DNA from: Achatina immaculata
Taxonomy: Eukaryota; Mollusca; Gastropoda; Stylommatophora; Achatinidae
DNA: 64,000 nt
Assembly (NCBI GenBank): GCA_009760885.1
Contig: CM019692.1
Coordinates: 59,199,926-59,263,925 of the forward strand
Direction: 5' to 3'
Part shown: in pieces, positions 11,989 through 23,000 of the stretch
Layout of the letters: each line of letters opens with the position of its first letter
Position numbering within the stretch: the first letter of the stretch is position 1
The notes under the pieces: model-generated
Seen by the model: only the letters and a program-made list of their open reading frames with translations
What the model was told of the DNA's origin: nothing
Database searches by the model: none
Position numbers and translations under genes: made by a program

Positions 11989-13624
11989 GTAAGCTCAACT
12001 TGTTGTCACTTGCTGCTGTTGATAGTGCTCTTTGTGAACATTCTGATAGTTATGCCCTTTTGGAACATTTGTCAGCCGACAGATAATGTTGGTTGTGGTC
12101 ACTGGTAGGCAGATGATCTCAGTGTAGGGACAATGGCTACGATCACTGACTAGTACAGTCACTGCCCGGAAGGAAAGCAATGGTAAACTATCTTCTGGAA
12201 ATATACCAAGAAATCCAAACAGCAACATGGATAAAAGAAATTTATCCATACTACAAGAACTTAATATTGAAGAAGGCTGGCTAGTAAAGAGGATTAAACA
12301 GAGAAAACTTAAATATTTTGGACACATTGAATGTCATGATAATCTAGAGAAAACCATCTTGGAAGGGTATATAATGGGAAAAAGAAAGAGAGGAAGACCA
12401 AGGCGAAGATGGCTGCAAGACATCGTTGATGATCTGCAAATGGATGCATCAGCAGCAGGCCATCTTGCTCACAACTGAGAGGCCTACAGGAGTGCTGTTA
12501 GGGAGGCAAAGTTCCACAAGGGACATGCAAATGATTGAATGAATGAATGATTGAATGTCAGATAGATAATTTCTCTAAAAAATTTTTTCAGAGAATTTAA
12601 AATTCATTCAGAACAGTAGAGAGAAAAGGAAGTAGGATTAACTTAAAAAAAAAAAAAAGCAAACAAACTGAGAAAGAGGACATGGATATGGATGGAACAA
12701 AATTAGTAAAGGCAAATGAGAACAGACCCCTTAGACTCCACTAGGATGAGCAGCACAGCCATTTGGTCAGCAGAGGAAAATACCAACCATTGACCTATGA
12801 AGCATTCCCACAGGTTGCAGACTTGAAACAGAGAAGCAGCAGAAATACCAAATTAAGCTTTACTTCCATTGAAACTAAAGATAATCCCTCATTAATGACA
12901 GGCACCTGAGTGATGTAGAAATGCACTTATCTCTCAGTTAGCAATTTAAATCCTGCTTGAGGCTAACATGTCACCCAACAGTAGAGAAGAGTTCCCTGCT
13001 GGGGGAAAGAAGAAAGGCAGCCAGGCATATTGCTAACAACATCACTCTGCTGTGCACTACAGATCAAGGTCAAGGCAGAGTGTTAGTGTCCCCTAGGTGT
13101 CTCCATGACATGATAGGGCAACATTTTTTTTTTCTCCTTTGATGTTGCTTCACTGATCCTTCATTTTCACTGAAAATTTTCATACAGATTCTTTAGTTTA
13201 TTTGAAAATTTCCACATTAAACCTTCACGTTCATTGAAAATTTTGACATAAACATTTCACAGCATACCGGTAGAATATCCATTAATTTATAAGGGCTGAG
13301 TGAACATATTTTTTTCCACATGTACTAGTATTTGAATCATATTTTTAGATGGACTAGAAAGTGTGACAAAAAAGTGATACCTGAAATTAATTAAAAATTT
13401 AAAAAAGAAATACTGAAAGACACAGCATAAAAAATTGTTGTATGTTCTATAGGATGCCATTGAACAGATCATTTTGTCATAACAAAGAATGATGATGAAA
13501 AAGTTGGTTATGTAGTAAGTGAAACTATAATGAGTCATCATCATCAGTCTGAACTACAATGAGTCCTTATCAGTCTATATATACTCTCTTTCTCTCTCTC
13601 TCCTCTCTGTCTCTCTCTCTCTCA

Positions 13625-13661
<37 letters not shown>

Positions 13662-13974
13662 CATATGTATAGCTGATATACCAGCATCAGGGTTAGCGAC
13701 TTATAGCTGACCAAGACCCTGTCCCACCTCACCGTGGTACCCGCAGTAACAAGCCTAGCCCGGCTAATGGGGTAGGGATCGCCATAGTCCCTGTGGTGGT
13801 GGAGTCAGCTAAAGAAGCATTGCACACTCCCTGCTTTTTGGTTGTACTCCGGGACTGAAAAAATAGCAGCCATAACCAGCTCCCACACTGATATGATGCT
13901 GTGCCTCAACACTTCCACAGCATTGGCTGCAAAGAACAACAGCTCGCAGTTACAGGGAGTTCATACAAGTACAA

Positions 13975-14005
<31 letters not shown>

Positions 14006-17000
14006 TTTTTTCCCATTTAAATTTTAAAAAAATACCCCGAGTCATTTTAATCATGTTTAGTCATAATTATTATTTAAAAATTTTCCCTCAGCTATCAGAT
14101 GATGATGAAGACAGAGCAAGCGATGAGAGCATAGATACAACGATGGACACAGAATCCCAGATGTCATTTGCTAGGCAGGTTGGAGCAACCAGGAAAGCTG
14201 GGTAGGTGTTTTTTTGTTTTTGTAAAAAAAAAATATAGTTAAATAACAGCGCATGATGTTAAAATCATGTTTTTTTTTTTTGTTTTCGATTTGTATGTAT
14301 TACATCATTTGCCATGTGAAACTGTGATGTTGGTGCCAATGGTGCAGTGTAGAGGGAATTGTCAGATTTTGTTGTTTTTATTGTGTTGTTAATATAGATG
14401 CCTTTTTGTGTTGTTTTTCATTTGTTTGTGTGTTTGTTTTTTGTTTTAGTCAAAAATTCTCTAAGAGTTCCAAATATGAGTATCATGTGCATATATATAT
14501 ATATTATATATATAGAAGGGTGAAACATGGATGTTGTGGTGTTAGTCTAGTACCAGTAGTCTCTATCTCTGGGGTTACCAAAATCAAGCCATTGGGTTAT
14601 AGGACACGCTGTCATTTTTGGAGGAATTATATGGAAAAAGTGCACCTTATATGACAGAAAATACAAGTATATTAACAGAACCAGAGTCTGAAAAAGACAT
14701 TCTATACGAGGCTTAACTGCCCAAAAACATTTGAAAACATAACACCTTATGCTACACAAAACTGATTTGTTCTGTAGGTGGTTGGTGGTGAAAAACTGGA
14801 TGCTACACAAAACTGATTTGTTCTGTAGGTGGTTGGTGGTGAAAAATTGGATGCTACACAAAACTGATTTGTTCTGTAGGTGGTTGGTGGTGAAAAACTG
14901 GATGCTACACAAAACTGATTTGTTCTGTAGGTGGTTGGTAGTGAAAAACTGGATGCTGCACAAAACTGATTTGTTCTGTAGGTGGTTGGTGGTGAAAAAC
15001 TGGATGCTACACAAAACTGATTTGTTCTGTAGGTGGTTGGTAGTGAAAAACTGGATGCTACACAAAAAGAAAAAGCTGGAGCTGGCACCTCACAGGGCCT
15101 GGAAGAGGTACTGGGTGTGTCTGAAAGGGACAACACTCTTGTTTTTTGATTGTGATGAGGAGAGTTCTGTCACAGCTAGCAGCATTCCTAGACACATACT
15201 TGGTAAGTGATGTTGTTTTGTTTATCATGAAGATATTTTGAAATTGTCTTTTATACTGGCGTTTACATATATTTAAGTTGCTGTGTTTACTAATCCGATG
15301 GTATCGAGTTCAGTCCCAATGGGATTTTTTTTTTTCTGGTGCATACCAAAAAAGGCCCCAGGGTTCATTCAGCCTCTGAAAATGGGTACCAGGGAAATCT
15401 GGGAAGGTAAAGCAGCCAGGTGTGATACTGATCACATCACACTTTCATATGCCAAAGGTCATGGAAAATATGGGCCTAACACCGTATTCCTCAATATGCC
15501 TTAATGCCTTGGAAATGGGAATTTTATATTTAACTTTATATATTTAAGTATCCGTATTGTCAAGTTAGATATATGACTTGTGATACATTTTTTTTGTTAC
15601 ATGTAAGACATATATGCTCCCTCCTTTTTCCTCGATAATAAAATGTAATTTGATGGTGGCTGCACTGATTCTAGTAGAGTAGAATTACATGGAGGTGGAT
15701 AGTGCAGTTCTGAAAAAAAAGTAGAGAGAAGGAAATGACTAAAAGTTAGCAATAATAGATGAGAACAGGGAAATGGTTATGAAAAACAATAACAACCAAA
15801 TATTTTGACAGAAAATGGCTTTATCAGAGACAACAGACAAAATAACAGATGTTTTTTGGCATGTATTTATGCTTGTTTTGTCTTCATTGTTGACTTTGAT
15901 AAGCATTTTAGCTAAAATGTTGGGTGTTTTTGCTGTTATTTTTCATAACCATTTCACTGTTCTTATCTCCTATTGCTAACTTTTCCTGTTTTCCTTTATC
16001 TCTGTAGCTTTTCTGCAAAACTGCACTGTATGCCTCTGTAACTCAACACCAAAAAATGTTTTTGTCAAATAAAAAGCAACGGGACTTTTGTACAAAAAAG
16101 TACTTTAGCTCATTTGTTTACTATTAGCCCTAAAAAATAATAGACAATATAATAGATTTGTGAGAAAGTGATTTAGCTCTGTTTTACTTGGTTTGTATTT
16201 TCTTGTTCTCACATCTAAAGTGCTTTGTCTGTTATTTTTCAAAGACTAAACATACTCCTCAAAGTTTTGTACTTCAGGCTGCTATTAAGCACCATTGTTA
16301 CTTCACATTGATATCACAGGGTTGTTCATTTTCATTTTTTCAGTAATCGAAGGAGGCATAGCACAGGCAGTTCCGGAGCATCCTAAAAGAGATAACATAT
16401 TCTCACTGAGTACGGCATGTGGAGATGCTTATCTTTTTCAGGTAATTCTGTTTCTTTGTGAACTGTTTTCTGTCAAGAAAAAATTGCTTTCATTGTCAAA
16501 GTAATTTCAGAATATTTTTTTTTTTTCAGTAGAGATGTTTTCTGTTGACAATTTAGGTGATTTAATGAATTTTTTCTTTTCATTGTTAAATTTGTTTGTC
16601 GTCAGTAAACATTGTGACTTGCTGCAACATTTTAAATTCAAAAAGTTGTCCAATTCTGTCTATTTTTGGAGAACACAGTTTTTGTAAGAAAATCATGTGT
16701 GAACACTTATTTTTGAAGTATTTTGTTCAATGAACAAAGGAATCTAAGATTCAGCCTGTATGCATCTTTCCTTTGTTTATCATCAAGGTAAAAAAAAATA
16801 CAAAACAGGCTGGAATTTTATTTCATAAAATAGTGTTTGAAGTGGTCAACTCCATCCATGTTCCATTTGTTTCTTAAGCAAAACGGTGTTGAAAACCACA
16901 TTTTATCTGCATATATGTGTTCTCTTATAGTATTTTAAAAACAAAAGAAAACAAAATAGACATTATAATTTATAAATGACTGTTTTTCACAGGCTTGATC

Positions 17001-20000
17001 TCAGAGCTTGTATGATCATAAATGATTGTTTCCCAGGCTTGATCTCCCTTCTTCTTCTTCTTCGTACACATTGTCTGTCTATATCTGCAGTCTTGTCTCT
17101 TGGATAAATTTCACTGTTTTTTGTAATTCATGTATGGAACCATAGAGCTTATCTTCTTTAGTGGTTTCACTGGGGCAGTAATTATTTCTGTGTCTCGTAG
17201 TTGGTGCAGTTTTGGAGGATATGTTCCACAGTTTGGGGCCTGGGCACATGTACAAAGATTAGTAGTACCAACCTTAAACTTTGTAAAAATATGACTTCGG
17301 AGTCAGCTGTGTCCTGTTCAGAGATGGAAAATGGTGACGTGTTCCTTTCTGTTTAGCATGTGATAGTCACCATGTGGTGGTGTTTGTGGCTTCCTGTAGG
17401 TTTTTAATCATGCTTTTTTTCTGATTATAGGTGATTGGTATGTCTGGTTGCTCCATTTTAGTGCCCTCTTTGGCCAGATGGTCAGCTTTCTCATTGCCTG
17501 GTATCCCACAGTGGGAGGGAATCCACCGCAAGGTGACTCCATGTTGTAAGCCAATTTCTGACAAGGCATCCTTAGATCTGGTAGTTTGTTGCACTGAAGT
17601 GCTTCCAGTATGATCTTGCATCTGTGAATACCAGGAATAGTGTAGGTGAAAGAACTCCTCCCTGTGGTACATCATGTCGCAGCAGTACTTTCTGGCTTTT
17701 GTGTCCATTCATTACTATTCTAGCTCTTCTATTGTGTAAATAGGACATTATCCATTTGTACAGTCTTCCATTCACATTGCAATTTCTTAGTTTCCGTACC
17801 AGACCTTTTTTCCATACTGTATCAAAGTCTTTCTTCAGGGATATCCACGTTGCTAGTACAAGGTTTTTCTCTTGAAATGTGTCCTCAATCTCTTGAGAGA
17901 GATAAGTCACTTGATCTTCTGTACTGTAGTACTGCCTAAAACCTGCTTATTGTGAAAGGCTTGATCTCAAAACTTGTATGATCATAAATGATTGTTTCCC
18001 AGGCTTGATCTCAAAACTCGTATGATCATAAATGATTATTTTCCAGGCTTCATCTCAGATAGACCTTGAGAACTGGATCAGAGCAATTCATTCAGCCTGT
18101 GCTTCTTCTTATGCACGCCAGCATGGCAAGGACAACACTTTGAAACTGCTTTGTTCTGAACTGCAAAAGCTGGAGGCTAGCATTGATATGGTGAGATGGC
18201 AGCATGTTTTTACAGTTTGATAGATTTTTTTTTTTCCATTTGAAATAATCAGAGAAGGAACTGATGCTTCTCAGTGACATATGCAGTAGTGATTAATATG
18301 CCAAGCACCATGCAGACCTGAGGAGTGAGACATGGCCAGAAGACACAAGCTTGGGGCAAAAGCTTTGGGGTTCCTATTAGGATCTGGAGAGGACTGCAGG
18401 GTTTGCCATATCAACAGAGATCAGGATCTGACCAACAACCTCGAACGCAGAAGAAGAAAGAAGATATGCCAAGCAAATAAGATCTTTTGAGAATAAAATT
18501 TCGTTTCATTTATTTATGTTTTGGGTGTATCTTGTGTTTATTTTCTTCACTAGATTTGAAGAACAGTATAAAGATCATTCAGGATTTGTTTACTGACAAG
18601 CGTGTTTTGATCTAGCAACATTCTTTGTAACAGTAGTTATTCAGGGTCTACTGTGCTGCTTAATTGCTCATACCATAATTGTGATGTCATTTTACTTAAT
18701 GTTAGTAAAATGACAAATTTTAGGTCTAAATATTTACCCATACCCTTTGGTTTTATATTCAGTTTATATATTTTATTGTATTGTTTTATTATTTATTATC
18801 AGTGAGCACATATTTTATTTCTGTATTTTTAAGTAAAGACTCTTTGATGACTAGAACTTCTTTGCTATAGCTTCTTAACATGAAAGTTAGTGAGAGCACA
18901 TTCTTTTGATGGCCAGGAAGGTTGTCCTGTTTTCATTGTTGATGCATAAACCTATTACTCTTGGTAACAGTAATATGGTAGTTTTTTAGTTTCAACTCAT
19001 CACTTTTTTTCTCTTTGTCAAGCTTAATTCTGCATTGTTTACCTCATTATCAGTTTAAAATGCATGTCATAAATTTATATGTGTGAATACCAGTGAATTT
19101 ATAGTATGAAAGCTAGTGAAACATTGGAGAAACTTTTCCAGAAATGTGCAAAGATACCAACTTAAGTGTATTATGTGCTAAGTGAAGTGCAGCTATCTCA
19201 AGTGTAATTAAATAAAACTAAATAGAATGTAACTAGTAGCACTTAAATTGTAATTTATATCAACTGTTACAGCATGTTTGGTACAATGTTACAGGATGGA
19301 AAGATGCGTAAAATGGCTGAGCTTCAGATGTCAGTGGTAACTGATCCAAAAAGCAGGCAAGCAATCCAGAAACAGATAGCACAGTGGGAGGAAAATCTCG
19401 AAAAATTATATATTGACCAGTACCGGTTCCGCTGTTATTCTGCATCACTGCAGGGCTCAGAGCTACCCAACCCAAAGGTTTGTTACTGTAGAAAATGCTG
19501 AGCAATTCATGTAAAGTTAAGACTGTCAAGTCCCATTAGTATATTTCTCATTTTATGTTTATTTTATATATATCCATATAAATGTGTATATTATACATAT
19601 ATATACTTATATGTATATATTATACATATATATACATATATACATATATTATATATATATTACATATGTATATATTATACATGTAAAACGTTATGCAAGA
19701 AAATTTAACAGGTTTTCAATAATGCAATGATATGATGAACAAATTTGATATTTTTTTCCTCTTTATCATCTTATTTGGTATGATGTAGTCATTTAAATTG
19801 TACAAATAAAATTCTTCACTGCATTTTTGTAGGTTCTGCTTAAATCTTAATTCAGACCAAATAAACTCTTGGGTCTTTATATGGAAGTATTTGGTGTAAC
19901 TGGCCTATTAGAATGAGCTAGATTCTAAGGACTGCTATTGTTGGAGGTGGGGTGGAGTATTCGATTTCCATTCCAACGGCGCGCGTCTCACACAGCCTCT

Positions 20001-23000
20001 GGCAGTCAACTCCAGCTCCTGGCCTTCCCGTGGCAGAACTGTTTAAACTGACAGGAGAAGGGGCGAGGGCGAATATCTGGTGCCTGAAAACCAGATACTT
20101 AGGGTAGATGAGTGGCACGTTTGGTAGCTCATCTACCGCTGTTGGCGATATTCTTCGGCTGCCGTGCGTGGAGCGGTGCTCCTCCCGGCCAACGAAGAAA
20201 GGTGCAAATGGGGTTGCCGCGCTGCATCACTGCGGAAAAGGTGGTAGAAAGGATAAAGGAGGTCGGCCACGTCCTGAGTGCAGCCATGTCGGGTGAAATG
20301 CATGAACCGGCTTGTCCCAGAGGTTAAGACACTGCTGGCGAGACTCTTTGAATGCCATGTGTGGAGTGAAGCTCCTCCCGGTCAAGGAAGAAAATGCGGA
20401 AAAGAAATAAAGGTTGCTGTGTGGTGCCGATGTGAAAAGGTGATGGAAAGGATAAAGTGAAGTTTAATCGGTATGTCCAGTAGTATCACTGTGAAAGGTT
20501 TACATACCACAGCACCTCTGCTCTAGAGGCCGGCCACGTCTGAAATACACCTACACTGGTGAAATATGCCTAAACCGGCACACACCAGGGGTGGAACTTG
20601 ATGGCTAGACATGTCATGCCACCTCCGCTCTAGAGGTCGGTCACGCCTGATATACACCCATACTGGTGAATTTTGCCTAAACCGGCTCACACCAGGGGTG
20701 AATCTTGAAGGCTATGCATGTCACAGTACCTCTGCTCTAGAGGTCGGTCACGTCCCAAACACGCCCATACTGGGATAATATGCCTAAACCGGCTCAACCC
20801 AGGGGTGGAAGTCACTAGTGGCGAGGATTCGTCCTCCTGGACAAAAGCTCCATCCTGGTCACAACTAGGAAGGGTAGCGGCCACAATCGTAAAATGCTGA
20901 AGTCGGAGGCACTGGACAAGGGCAGTCTAGGTAGGCAACCACCTCTCACCCGGCGGGGATGTTTGCGTATCCTAATCACGCTGAGGTTTTCCGGTGAGAA
21001 AGTCCAACTCTGGTCTGGATGGGCAACCACCTCTCACCCGGCGGTGATACACGGGTATCTCAAAACACGTCGAGGTTTTCCGGTGAGGAGGTCCAACTCT
21101 GGCCTGGGTGGGCTACCGCCTCTCACCCAGCGGGGATGCACTGATATCCTAAACACGTCGAGGTCTTCCGGTGAGAAAGTCCAACTCTAGACTAAACTGG
21201 TGCAATGAAAACCACGGTGTCACGCAATCCACTTCAGAGACCCACCAAGAATACAGGCTAAAGCCCTGTGATACTCTGAACCCCTTGTGGTCCTCTCGTG
21301 GATCTCATGTGGTCCTTTCGGGGACCACACAGGAGACCACAGGACCTAACGAGGACCACAGGCATAAATTCAGTAGGATCACAGTGCGGTTTTGGTGGTA
21401 GAAGCGAATGAAGAAGAAGAAGAAGAAGAATGAGCTACAAATTTTGTTAAAATTTTTTTGAAGTTCCTGAGTAATAACAAGTGTCAAACCTTGAAATAAA
21501 AACTGATTTTTTGTTTCTTCATCAGGTTCTACTTGCAAATGCATCAAAAGCATCAAAAACCACTCTTGGTCGTCTTGGCATATTTACTGTGACCTCATTC
21601 CATGCACTAGTAAGTGCCAGGAAACCCTTGGTTCTGCCTAACATTTATGGCAGAACCAGCCAGAAAGGTGGAATGCTATCTCCAAGATCAGAGAGTATTC
21701 AGAAACCAAGATCATTAACTCCAACAGCCTTGGTTAGTTCTAGTACAAGCTCTGAGTAAGTACCTTTACTCTGTATTGGAGGAGGACATATTGCCATTTG
21801 TCTTGATGAAAAATTGTTATTTTTCTAAATAATTCACATAGAAAAGGAAAGGAAATAAAAGGAATAAACTTTATTTTCAAAGGGTTAAGAATTGGCATGC
21901 AGGCATGTCTGACATTCTGCCCTTCATCATACAGCTTTCACACAGTCACATTCATTCAGCATTAGTTTTTGAACATAAGTGTGGGAAAAAATCATCTCTT
22001 GTCCATATATTCCACAATCTGATTTACATAACTAAATGCATGACAAATATCCATTGACACCTGAATATGTGTGTATACAGATGGATCTGCACACAATGCC
22101 ATAAAGAATGGAGGGGCAGGAGCACATATTGAATATCCAAACAACACCACTGACAAGATTTCCATACCCACTGGAAAATACTGCAACAACTATGATGCAG
22201 AAGTTAAGGCAATTATTGCTGCAGTTGAAAAACAATCAGACTCCAGAATTGATACGTGCCCCGTAGTAATTCTCACAGATGCAAGATTAGTACTGGAAGC
22301 TCTTCAGTGCAACAAACTACCAGATCTTAAGGATGCCTTGTCAAAACTTGGCTTACAACATGGAGTCACCTTGCAATGGATTCCCTCCCACTGTGGGATA
22401 TCAGGCAATGAGAAAACTGACCATCTGGCCAAAGAGGGCACTGAAATGGAGCAACCAGACATACCAATCACCTATAATCAGAAGAAAATCATTATAAAAA
22501 CCTACAGGAAGCCACAAACACCACCACATGATGACTATCATATGCTAAACGGAAAGGAACACGTCACCATTTTCCATCTCCGAACAGGACACAGCCGACT
22601 CCAAAGTCACATGTATACAAAGTTTAAGGTTGGTACTACTAATCTTTGTACATGTGTCCAAGTGCCCCAAACTATGGAACATATCCTCCAAAACTGCACC
22701 AACTATGAGACGCTGAGAAATAATTACTGGCCCAGTGAAACCATTAAAGAAGATAAGCTCTATGGTTCCATACATGAGTTACAAAAAACAATGAAATGTG
22801 TCGAAGAGACAGGACTGCAGATATAGACAGACAATGCGAACGAAGAAGAAGAAGAAAGTAACTAAATGCGTTAAAGTTATATTACATTCTTACATTCATT
22901 ATAATCTAACAGTTTTGAAGTAAAGCAGTATAAGAAATACCACAATTAAGCCACTCTTTAAACTAGACTTTAACAGTACATATACCTATACTTATCATAC

